Part shown: one piece after another, positions 13,145 through 18,773 of the stretch
How the letters are laid out: each line of letters opens with the position of its first letter
How positions within the stretch are numbered: the stretch's first letter is position 1
The notes under the pieces: model-generated
Databases searched by the model: none
Seen by the model: only the letters and a program-made list of their open reading frames with translations
What the model was told of the DNA's origin: nothing
From: Pseudomonadota bacterium
GTDB taxonomy: Bacteria > Pseudomonadota > Alphaproteobacteria > Rhizobiales > Xanthobacteraceae
NCBI GenBank assembly: GCA_023442085.1
Contig: JAEZMT010000390.1
Coordinates: forward strand, 1 to 18,773
Reading direction: 5' to 3'
DNA: 18,773 bases
Program-made: the position numbers and the translations under genes

Positions 13145-13876
13145 TCACCCCGCCGGCACCCCGCCCGGCACGAGAACCGGCTCCAGGGCCGGTTCGGCGA
13201 TGCGGCTGGGGCGGCGGGCGGCGACGGGGCGGTAGAGCTGCTTGGTGGCTTCCACCACCAGCACGCCGGAAAATGGCAGCGACAGCCGCGCACCGATGCG
13301 CTCCCACGCCACCGCCGTATTCAGAAACCAGCGGCTCGGCGGCGCATAGAGCGCCTCGTCCCACCCCACCGGCGTGAAAAGCGCCTCGCGCAACAAGCTC
13401 ACCACCTGCCCGCGGGAGAAGGGGCGGCCGTTGCCGAAAGGCGTGGTATCGAGCCGCGCCCACACGCCGCGCCGGTTGGGCACCACCGCCAGCAGCCGCC
13501 CCCCCGGCGCCAGCACGCGCCAGACCTCGCGCAGCATCTCGGCGGCGTTGGGCGTCATCTCCAGCGCGTGAACGATGACCACCCGATCCATGCTGGAAGT
13601 GGGAAACGGCAGCACCGTCTCGTCCGCGAGGGTGGCCAGCGTCGGCGCGGCGGAGGGCCACCGCACCACGCCCTGCGCCGCCGGCATCACCGCGAGGCAG
13701 CGCTCGGCCTCCTCCCGGAACACGCCGAGATAGGGTGTCGGGTAGCCGAGCCCCAGCACGCGCATGCCCGTCACATTGTCAAATCGGGCGCGGATGGTGC
13801 GGCCGAGCAGGCGGCGCGTCATGATTCCCACGGGCTGGGCGTAGAAATTGCGCAGGTCGACGACGTCGAGAAACAT
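13145..13876 (-). CDS. Class I SAM-dependent methyltransferase
   Basis: This 243-residue Methyltransf_11-type protein begins MFLDVVDLRNFYAQPVG. Motif I is RVLGLGYPTPYLGVF (39-53). An acidic/aromatic stretch with MDRVVIVHALEM (96-107) and the post-motif EVWRVLAPGGRLLAVVPNRRG (117-137) follow. I recall near-identical proteins beside gloB in many Hyphomicrobiales, always without assigned substrate. The ATG at 13876 has GAGG 4 bases upstream; an upstream GTG at 13912 is less likely. It is divergent from gloB and convergent with the GNAT module. There is no obvious terminator in the 20-base gap to the toxin gene, so the two transcripts may run into each other. Confidence 0.88.
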   Translation of the reverse strand: MFLDVVDLRNFYAQPVGIMTRRLLGRTIRARFDNVTGMRVLGLGYPTPYLGVFREEAERCLAVMPAAQGVVRWPSAAPTLATLADETVLPFPTSSMDRVVIVHALEMTPNAAEMLREVWRVLAPGGRLLAVVPNRRGVWARLDTTPFGNGRPFSRGQVVSLLREALFTPVGWDEALYAPPSRWFLNTAVAWERIGARLSLPFSGVLVVEATKQLYRPVAARRPSRIAEPALEPVLVPGGVPAG

Positions 13877-13998
13877 GCACCCTCGCTGTGGACAGCGGCC
13901 GGCCGGCCACACTTCCGCTCGCCCCCTTAATAGAGGATCATGCGCGCCGGGTCCGCAACCCGAGCCGTCAAGCCCGTCCCCTTCCGGAGATCGACACA

Positions 13999-14772
13999 GT
14001 GCCGGCCGACATCCGCCTGATCCCCTGCCTCGGTGACAATTACGCCGTCCTCATCCACGATCCCGTCACCGAGGCCACGGCGGTGGTGGACGTGCCCGAG
14101 CCCGGCCCGGTGATGACGGCGCTGGAGAAGGAGGGCTGGACCCTCACCCACATCCTCGTCACCCACCACCACGCAGACCACACCCAGGGCATCCCGGCGG
14201 TGAAGGCGCGCTATGGCGCCACCGTGGTCGGCCCCAAGGCGGAGGCGGACCGCATCCCCGGCCTCGACGTGGCGGTGGTGGATGGCGACCCCGTGGCGGT
14301 GGGCTCGCTGGTGGGCCGCGTGCTGGAGACCCCCGGCCACACCGCCGGCCCCGCCTCCTATTTCTTCGAGGGCGAGAAGCTGCTGTTCGCGGGGGACACC
14401 CTGTTCACCCTCGGCTGCGGGCGGGCGCTGGAATGCGAGCCGCCGGTGCTGTGGCAATCGCTGCAGCGGCTGCGCGCCCTTCCGGAAGACCTCGATGTCT
14501 ATTCCGGCCATGAGTACACGCTCGGCAACGGCCGCTTCGCCCTCTCGGTCGATCCGGACAATGCGGACCTCGCGGCCATGTATGCCAAGGCGCAGGAACA
14601 GCGGGCCAAGGGCGAGCCGACCATGCCCTCGAAGCTCGGCGACGAGCTGAAGGCCAATCCCTTCCTCCGCGCGGACGATCCCGCCATGGCCGAGCGGCTT
14701 GAGATGCCCGGCGCGGACCCGGCCGAGGTGTTCACCGCGCTGCGCGAGCGCAAGAACAGCTTCAAGGGCTGA
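13999..14772 (+). CDS. gloB: Hydroxyacylglutathione hydrolase (glyoxalase II)
   Basis: This 257-residue metallo-beta-lactamase-fold enzyme hydrolyses S-lactoylglutathione to lactate and glutathione, the second step of methylglyoxal detoxification in the cytoplasm. The metal site is complete: THHHADH with His56, His58, Asp60 and His61, then His114 (TPGHTAG), Asp133 (FAGDTLF) and His171 (SGHEYT). The C-terminal substrate-binding part has the typical KANPFLRADD and a terminal RKNSFKG. The start is taken as GTG 13999, preceded by GGAG at a longish 9 bases, because homology begins at ADIRLIPCLGDNY. An ATG at 13888 would add a Pro/Arg-rich head. A DUF985 gene follows after 4 bases, so the two form an operon. 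Confidence 0.95.
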   Translation: MPADIRLIPCLGDNYAVLIHDPVTEATAVVDVPEPGPVMTALEKEGWTLTHILVTHHHADHTQGIPAVKARYGATVVGPKAEADRIPGLDVAVVDGDPVAVGSLVGRVLETPGHTAGPASYFFEGEKLLFAGDTLFTLGCGRALECEPPVLWQSLQRLRALPEDLDVYSGHEYTLGNGRFALSVDPDNADLAAMYAKAQEQRAKGEPTMPSKLGDELKANPFLRADDPAMAERLEMPGADPAEVFTALRERKNSFKG

Positions 14773-14776
14773 GGCG

Positions 14777-15223
14777 ATGGGGTACACGGAGCGCGCCTCG
14801 CTCACCGCGGACGCGATAATCGCCCTGCTGGAGCTACAGCCCCACCCGGAAGGCGGATTCTTTCGGGAGACGTTTCGCGAGACGGCACCGGATGGCGGGC
14901 GCGGCGCGTCCACGGCCATCTATTTCCTGCTGCGCGCGGGAGAGCGCTCCCACTGGCACAAGGTGGATGCGTCTGAGATCTGGCATTGGCATGCCGGCGC
15001 GCCGCTGAGGCTGTCCATCGCCGAAGGCGCGGACCGGCGCGCTATTCTGCTCGGGCCGGATCTGGCGGCCGGGGAGCGGCCGCAGGGCGTGGTGCCGCCC
15101 TTTGCATGGCAGGCCGCCGAAAGCCTCGGCGCCTGGACGCTGGTCGGCTGCACCGTGGCGCCGGCCTTCGATTTTGCTGGATTTGAACTCGCTCCGCCGG
15201 GATGGGAGCCGGGCCAGCCCTAA
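14777..15223 (+). CDS. DUF985 cupin-fold protein
   Basis: This 148-residue protein belongs to the DUF985 branch of the cupin superfamily. The signatures are LELQPHPEGGFFRETFR (18-34), STAIYFLLRAGERSHWHKVDASEIWHWHAG (45-74) and GVVPPFAWQAAES (about 109-121). Histidines 59, 61, 70 and 72 with Glu67 could bind a metal. The end (TLVGCTVAPAFDFAGFEL) is also typical. The family is structurally characterised but its reaction is not firmly known. It lies 4 bases after gloB, with GAGG overlapping the gloB stop region, so it is co-transcribed and probably translationally coupled. It is convergent with the small 72-residue gene, 10 bases away. Confidence 0.88.
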   Translation: MGYTERASLTADAIIALLELQPHPEGGFFRETFRETAPDGGRGASTAIYFLLRAGERSHWHKVDASEIWHWHAGAPLRLSIAEGADRRAILLGPDLAAGERPQGVVPPFAWQAAESLGAWTLVGCTVAPAFDFAGFELAPPGWEPGQP

Positions 15224-15233
15224 GGCTCGCCCC

Positions 15234-15452
15234 TCACACCATCGCGCAAAGCGCTTCCATGCGGGCGCACACATCGCCGAGGCTCGGCTTGTTCGCACCG
15301 CTGCGCTCGGCCATGAGGAAATCGGCGAGATCGCCGGCTTCCTGCTGGCGCAGGAACTTCACCACGTCCTCGACGCTGGACACCCGTGTCTCGGCGTCAC
15401 CAATCACGATCCGCAGAGAGGTCGGGGTGTTCAGAGGTCGGCTCTGGCCCAT
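15234..15452 (-). CDS. Small orphan protein with an EcfG promoter
   Basis: This 72-residue protein starts MGQSRPLNTPTSLRIVIGD, contains VSSVEDVVKFLRQQEAGDLADFL and ends MEALCAMV. I do not recognise the family with confidence. Its size and its beta strand followed by helices are similar to DUF982 proteins, but the usual Trp-Pro motif is absent. The ATG at 15452 has GGAG 6 bases upstream. An exact EcfG promoter on the same strand begins at 15540 and would give a leader of about 57 bases, so the protein is predicted to be stress-induced. No membrane segment or signal peptide is visible. The promoter and the good ribosome-binding site are the main reasons for believing it is a real gene. Confidence 0.75.
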   Translation of the reverse strand: MGQSRPLNTPTSLRIVIGDAETRVSSVEDVVKFLRQQEAGDLADFLMAERSGANKPSLGDVCARMEALCAMV

Positions 15453-15515
15453 GGTCGTCTCCGTTCGTCGGCTACCGCCTCCGCTGTGGAGGCCGGCATC
15501 ATCAGCCGGATAGTA

Positions 15516-15540
15516 AACGCGGCCTTATGGCGGCGGTTCC
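15516..15540 (-). promoter_or_regulatory. EcfG-dependent promoter of the 72-aa gene (exact consensus)
   Basis: On the minus strand GGAAC (15540-15536), 16 bases, CGTT (15519-15516), an exact GGAAC-N16/17-CGTT match. It lies in the 117-base gap between the SRPBCC gene and the 72-residue gene and points at the latter, 5 kb away from the main GSR region. Confidence 0.82.
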
Positions 15541-15569
15541 CGCCCCTGTCGCCATCGTGTCGATTTTCC

Positions 15570-16040
15570 TCACGCGCCGTGGGCGATGAGGTCCGGCAGG
15601 CGGCGGGTGAGGGTGCGCAGCACGCTCTGCGAGCCCTTGGACATGACCTCGAACACCGCGTCATTGGCGCCGTCCGTGCCGAAGCCGTCGTGAAAGAAGC
15701 GGAAATGGGTGCCGCCTTCGGGCGTGGGCGTCAGCGTCCAGGTCACCAGCGTGTCGATGTAATGGCCGAAGCCCTTCAGCTCCTCATGCCCGCCCTTCCA
15801 GCTGAAGGACAGCTCCTTTTCGGGAATGCAGCGCGTCACCTGGCACTGGAATTCGCCGTCCCACCGCTCGATGGGCCGGCCCCAGATGGTGAATTTGTGC
15901 CCCTCCAGCGGCTGGATGTCATTGGGAAAGAACCACACCGCGAGCCATTCGGAATCGGTGATGGCGCGCCACACCACATCCACCGGCTGGTCGAACTCGG
16001 CTTCGGTGAGAATGGAGCGGGTTTCGACGACATCCGACAT
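15570..16040 (-). CDS. SRPBCC/AHSA1-like (START-fold) protein
   Basis: This 156-residue protein fits the SRPBCC superfamily, AHSA1-like branch. It begins with the ILTEAEFDQPVDVVWRAITDSEWLAVWF strand-helix unit (10-37). A run of beta strands (HKFTIWGRPIERWDGEFQC, ELSFSWKGG, LVTWTLTPTPEGGTHFRFFHDGF) follows, and a long terminal helix (SVLRTLTRRLPDLIAHGA) closes the cavity. Members bind hydrophobic ligands or act as co-chaperone-like proteins; the ligand is unknown. The ATG at 16040 has GGAG 7 bases upstream. An ATG 7 codons earlier lacks a ribosome site. The next gene upstream on this strand (16111-16554) is 70 bases away and may share a transcript. Confidence 0.85.
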   Translation of the reverse strand: MSDVVETRSILTEAEFDQPVDVVWRAITDSEWLAVWFFPNDIQPLEGHKFTIWGRPIERWDGEFQCQVTRCIPEKELSFSWKGGHEELKGFGHYIDTLVTWTLTPTPEGGTHFRFFHDGFGTDGANDAVFEVMSKGSQSVLRTLTRRLPDLIAHGA

Positions 16041-16110
16041 GGAAGGATCTCCAAAAGCCATCAATGAAACGGGCACGCGGGCCTTCGGCTCGCGAAGCAA
16101 AAAGCGGACC

Positions 16111-16554
16111 TCAGGCGGTTTGCGACACAGGCGCCCGCGCTTCGAGCGCATCGCCGAAGGCGTGCGCGAAGGCGGCGCGGTCGGCCTCCTGCGGGAAAAG
16201 AATGTCCGCGCTCCATTCCGTGGTGCGCGTGCCGCCCGGCCAGTCGCGCGGGGCGCGATGCCAGCCGAGGGCCGGCCAGCGCGGATTGCGCCGCGTCTCG
16301 CCCGCTTCATCCCGCCAGGCGGGGCGGCCGAGGCTGGCGCCAAGCCACGCCATCACCTCCGGCCCGAAGGCGAGAGCGAAGGCGACGCCGTGGCGGATGC
16401 TGCGGGGCGGGGCGCGCACCAGCGTCTGGCCGATCACCGCATAGGCCGGCGGGCCGTCGTCCAGCGCCAGCTCGCGCATCACCAGCAGCCGGAAGCCGCT
16501 CGCGATGGCCTCGGCCGGCACGGCGGCGATGGCGGTGGGGTCATCGCGGCGCAT
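16111..16554 (-). CDS. Hypothetical protein (147 aa)
   Basis: I do not recognise this protein. It is 147 residues long and starts MRRDDPTAIAAVPAEAIASG. A moderately hydrophobic beta-rich first half includes FRLLVMRELALDDGPPAYAV and HGVAFALAFGPEVMAWLG. The Trp/Arg/Pro-rich middle (RRNPRWPALGWHRAPRDWP) is followed by a C-terminal helix (EADRAAFAHAFGDALEAR). No signal peptide or transmembrane helix is clear. The ATG at 16554 is preceded by AGGGGGG about 6 bases upstream, which supports the start. Codon bias matches the neighbouring genes. It is divergent from the 109-residue gene. Confidence 0.7.
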   Translation of the reverse strand: MRRDDPTAIAAVPAEAIASGFRLLVMRELALDDGPPAYAVIGQTLVRAPPRSIRHGVAFALAFGPEVMAWLGASLGRPAWRDEAGETRRNPRWPALGWHRAPRDWPGGTRTTEWSADILFPQEADRAAFAHAFGDALEARAPVSQTA

Positions 16555-16618
16555 CAGAAGCCCCCCTTGGCACCTTTCCTGCTACGCCGGGCCGAGGCCG
16601 GAAACCGACGGAGGCGGC

Positions 16619-16948
16619 GTGACCAAGGCGGATTACATTCCAGAGCTGAGCGAGGTGCGCATGGAGCGCCGCGCGCCGGAGGCGCCATTCCAGTTGGAAA
16701 CCGAAGATCATGTCTATGTGCATGGATGCCTCCGGCAGGTGGAGGCGGCGTTCGGGCTCGATGGCTTTCCCGGCGTGCCGTTCGACGCCATCCCCGGCCG
16801 CGCGCTGGTCCATCGCCTCATCGTGTGGTGGCGGACGCTGGAGCCCGAGACGCCGCGACAGGCGGAGGCCCACGCCCAGCTGCCGGGCGCCATCCGCCTG
16901 CTCGACACGGTGTCGACCTTCCTCGAGGAGCGGGACAGGCGCGGCTGA
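16619..16948 (+). CDS. Hypothetical protein (109 aa)
   Basis: This 109-residue protein is not recognised. It starts VTKADYIPELSEVRMERR at GTG 16619, with GGAGG 4 bases upstream. It contains DHVYVHGCLRQVEAAFGLDG and PGRALVHRLIVWWRTLEPE, then a mostly helical end (LPGAIRLLDTVSTFLEERDRRG). The protein is soluble and probably alpha-helical. The frame is open back to 16505 without a likely start, and the ribosome site decides for the GTG. It is convergent with the HicA-HicB-like gene, 11 bases away. Confidence 0.68.
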   Translation: MTKADYIPELSEVRMERRAPEAPFQLETEDHVYVHGCLRQVEAAFGLDGFPGVPFDAIPGRALVHRLIVWWRTLEPETPRQAEAHAQLPGAIRLLDTVSTFLEERDRRG

Positions 16949-16959
16949 GCCAGCATCGT

Positions 16960-17466
16960 TCACGCCTCCGCCTCGGTGTCCTGCATCGCGCCCGGCTCGG
17001 GCGGGGCGCGGTCGGCGGCCTTGAGGGCATCGATGGCGGCGAACAGCGCAAGGCGCCCATCCGCCTCCGCCGCCTTCGGCGTCGCGCCGATGCCGAGGCA
17101 GCCGGGCACATCCGGAAAGCGCACGGCAAAGCCGCCGCCCTCCGCCTCCGGCAGCGGCGCGATCTGCGCGGGATAGGCGGCGAGGTCCACCATTGTCCCC
17201 GGCGCCAGCGTGCGGACGCGCACCGGCGCGGTGCCGTCATCCATCCGGTCCACCATGGCGACAAACGCCTGCACATGGGCGGCGCGGATGGGGGCCTTCA
17301 TGGGCACGGCCACGCAATCCGGCACGGACGGGTGGGTGAAGACCACATGGGTCCCCGTCACCTTCCGGAACTTGATGGCATATTGAGAGGCGATGATCTC
17401 CAGATCCGCCGGCCGCCGCTCCGCGCCGGGGCTGGCCCGCAGGGCCTCGAGCCGCTTGTTGTGCAT
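16960..17466 (-). CDS. HicA-like and HicB-like domains fused in one polypeptide
   Basis: This 168-residue protein seems to join two partners of a type II toxin-antitoxin system. Residues 1-75 resemble HicA, an mRNA interferase of dsRBD-like fold. The RKVTGTHVVFTHPSVPDCVAVPM segment corresponds to HicA 'GSHHxFxHP...VxVP' and keeps the candidate catalytic His40. After a linker (76-94), residues 95-150 resemble the HicB partial RNase H fold: AAYPAQIAPLPEAEGGGFAV, then RFPDVPGCLGIGATPKAAEADG, matching 'YPAxIExxxDGGYxVxFPDLPGCxxxGxTxEEA'. The usual C-terminal DNA-binding domain of HicB is absent; the chain ends in an acidic tail. The ATG at 17466 has only a weak ribosome site. There is no stop or frameshift between the parts, so it is a true fusion in this sequence. 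Domain identity is by eye. Confidence 0.75.
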   Translation of the reverse strand: MHNKRLEALRASPGAERRPADLEIIASQYAIKFRKVTGTHVVFTHPSVPDCVAVPMKAPIRAAHVQAFVAMVDRMDDGTAPVRVRTLAPGTMVDLAAYPAQIAPLPEAEGGGFAVRFPDVPGCLGIGATPKAAEADGRLALFAAIDALKAADRAPPEPGAMQDTEAEA

Positions 17467-17711
17467 GGCGATGAACCCATCAAGAAACGAGACGTCGTAA
17501 AAAACGCGGGCACTGGAAAGGCTTCAGTGTAGGCCTGCCGGAAAAGGCGGCAAGGCGAAATGGTGGGCAGGACGTTCACCGGCCAAGCAACGGCGCCAGC
17601 CGGAGCGCTGATCCGGGGATCGATAGCGGCTCACCACCCCCGTCCTTGCCTCCCCCGCCCGCGCAGGTGTAAGCCTCGATCCTCCCGCCCTTTTTCAGTC
17701 TGCCATTGCCC

Positions 17712-18530
17712 GTGTCCCTCACCGTCTGCACCTGGAACATCAATTCCGTCCGCATCCGCCTCGACATCGTGCGCGCCGCCGTGGAGCAGCTGCGGCCGGA
17801 TGTGCTGTGCCTGCAGGAGACCAAGTGCCAGGACGACAAGTTTCCCCTCAACGCCATTCGCGACATGGGCTTTCCCCACATCGCGCTCAACGGGCAGAAG
17901 GGGTGGCATGGGGTGGCGACATTCTCGAAGCGGCCTTTCGCGCGCATGGAGAAGGGCGCATTCTGCGGCAAGGGCGATGCCCGCCACATCGCGGTGACGC
18001 TGGATGGCGCGCACGCGCTCGGCAAGCCGCTCACCATCCATAATTTCTACGTGCCGGCGGGCGGCGACATTCCGGACCCGGAGCTGAACCCCAAGTTCGC
18101 GCACAAGCTCGCCTTCCTCGACGAGGTGACGGACTGGCCGGCGCTGAAGGCCGACGCAGCCGGGGACGGGCACGCCATCGTGGTGGGCGATCTCAACATC
18201 GCCCCGCTCGAAACCGACGTTTGGAACCACAAGCAGCTGCTCACGGTGGTCAGCCACACCCCGGTGGAGGTGGAGCGGCTCGGCGCGTTCCAGGCGTCCG
18301 GCCCGTGGGTGGACGTGATGCGCCACTTCGTGCCGCCGCAGGAGAAGCTGTTCACCTGGTGGAGCTACCGCTCGCCCGACTACACCGCGAATGATCGCGG
18401 CCGCCGGCTCGATCATGTGTGGGCATCGCAGGGCCTCGCGCCCTCGGCCAGCGCCATGACCGTGCTGAAGGATGCGCGCGGCTGGGAGAAGCCGTCCGAT
18501 CACGTGCCGGTGGCCATGACGTTCGGGTAG
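17712..18530 (+). CDS. xth: Exodeoxyribonuclease III-family AP endonuclease
   Basis: This 272-residue enzyme of the exonuclease III family cleaves abasic sites and removes 3'-blocking groups in base excision repair. Conserved sites are WNINSVR (8-14), LQETK with metal-binding Glu36, YVPAG with Tyr113, GDLNIAP with Asp160 and Asn162, RRLDHVW with Asp234, and PSDHVPV with Asp263-His264, so the catalytic set is complete. No ATG fits the N-terminus. GTG 17712 (VSLTVCTWNI) is chosen over TTG 17706, two codons upstream, and neither has a good Shine-Dalgarno. The 245-base gap before it has no gene that I can see. It is convergent with the gene running off the right edge. Confidence 0.93.
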   Translation: MSLTVCTWNINSVRIRLDIVRAAVEQLRPDVLCLQETKCQDDKFPLNAIRDMGFPHIALNGQKGWHGVATFSKRPFARMEKGAFCGKGDARHIAVTLDGAHALGKPLTIHNFYVPAGGDIPDPELNPKFAHKLAFLDEVTDWPALKADAAGDGHAIVVGDLNIAPLETDVWNHKQLLTVVSHTPVEVERLGAFQASGPWVDVMRHFVPPQEKLFTWWSYRSPDYTANDRGRRLDHVWASQGLAPSASAMTVLKDARGWEKPSDHVPVAMTFG

Positions 18531-18563
18531 GGACCTTCACCCGAGGCCTTCGGCTGAGGCCCC

Positions 18564-18773
18564 TCAGGGCTTGGTCGTGGCCGGCGGCGCCTCGGCCGGT
18601 CCGCCGAGGCCGGGAATGCCGAGGGCGGCGCCGATCTTGCCCTTGGGCACCTTCATCACCTGGATGCCGGCCGGCAGCTGGAACTGCGGCTGATCCTGCG
18701 GCGCGCGGGTGAGCGAGGTCGCCTCGAACACCGTGTGCTTCGCGCCCTTGATCTCCACGGTCGTGCGCAAGGC
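18564..18773 (-). CDS. C-terminal fragment of a minus-strand protein, possibly DUF4412-like
   Basis: Only the last 69 residues are in the window; the start lies beyond position 18773. The visible end reads TVEIKGAKHTVFEATSLTRA, then QFQLPAGIQVMKVPKGK, then a Gly/Pro/Ala-rich tail to the stop at 18564-18566. The 'beta strand, FxLPAGxxxM' ending is typical of lipoprotein or periplasmic DUF4412-type proteins, but this is a weak resemblance and I would not rely on it. A CTGAGG-CC-CCTCAG dyad (18554-18567) spans its stop codon in the short gap to the convergent xth gene. Confidence 0.55.
   Translation of the reverse strand, partial: ALRTTVEIKGAKHTVFEATSLTRAPQDQPQFQLPAGIQVMKVPKGKIGAALGIPGLGGPAEAPPATTKP

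Noticed and set aside
13999..14001. Upstream ATG at 13888 as the gloB start
   Set aside because: It would add 37 Pro/Arg-rich residues absent from the family, and it crosses the divergent promoter region; the GTG at 13999 gives the normal length.
15826..17532. A 568-codon open frame on the plus strand across the 15.8-17.5 kb genes
   Set aside because: It is antisense to the SRPBCC, 147-aa and HicA-HicB-like genes and overlaps the 109-aa gene in another frame; it is Arg/Gly/His-rich with no family signature.
17467..17711. Possible gene or strong regulatory element in the gap before xth
   Set aside because: Only short weak dyads (for example CACTG/CAGTG near 17510-17528 and GATCC/GGATC near 17610) are present. 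No open frame has a ribosome site, and no promoter could be defined.
1..18773. CRISPR arrays, tRNA and rRNA genes
   Set aside because: No regularly spaced direct repeats and no recognisable tRNA cloverleaf or rRNA segment were found while reading both strands.

Overview
The window comes from a GC-rich alphaproteobacterium. The gene content (PhyR, an EcfG-type sigma factor, HisKA_2 and hybrid histidine kinases, metX-metW, and a methyltransferase/gloB/DUF985 block) points to the Hyphomicrobiales. Xanthobacteraceae-like genera (Xanthobacter, Azorhizobium, Ancylobacter) are my best guess from style alone. Coding is dense and most genes are strongly GC-biased. The clear exception is 12.2-13.1 kb, which is visibly AT-richer.

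Layout. Positions 1-1267 hold three minus-strand genes: a truncated DUF5990 protein, a DUF1398 protein, and a MarR regulator whose promoter region carries a perfect 14-bp-arm inverted repeat. Positions 1571-10242 form a general stress response (GSR) region. It contains a secreted PRC-barrel protein, a membrane-bound hybrid histidine kinase with two receiver domains, a DUF883 (ElaB/YqjD-like) protein, the anti-anti-sigma response regulator PhyR, a membrane sensor of the HisKA_2 class with an apparently degenerate ATPase domain, a KGG-repeat stress protein, and an EcfG-type sigma factor. Four exact matches to the EcfG promoter consensus (GGAAC-N16/17-CGTT) lie in intergenic positions: before phyR, before the KGG gene, before ecfG itself, and before a 72-codon orphan at 15.4 kb. 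Three or four weaker versions lie before the PRC-barrel gene, the hybrid kinase, phyR and the DUF883 gene. No nepR (anti-sigma) gene is visible.

Positions 10306-12167 are metX-metW, translationally coupled methionine biosynthesis genes. Between metW and the next conserved block lies an apparently acquired two-gene toxin-antitoxin-like module: a 54-residue putative antitoxin overlapping a TacT-like GNAT acetyltransferase. It is preceded by an 80-bp perfect inverted repeat with 23-bp arms and has an intrinsic-terminator-like hairpin inside the toxin reading frame. Positions 13145-15223 hold a SAM methyltransferase divergent from gloB and a DUF985 cupin gene.

From 15.2 kb to the end there are small accessory or housekeeping genes: the 72-aa EcfG-promoter orphan, an SRPBCC/AHSA1-like protein, two unknown divergent genes, a single polypeptide that looks like a HicA toxin domain fused to a HicB-like domain, an exonuclease III-family AP endonuclease, and the C-terminal end of a minus-strand gene.

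The most unusual items are the HicA-HicB-like fusion, the GNAT module with its internal terminator and large inverted repeat, the kinase-like protein beside phyR that lacks ATP-binding signatures, and the density of EcfG promoter matches. All family assignments come from reading the translated sequences; no database search was run.
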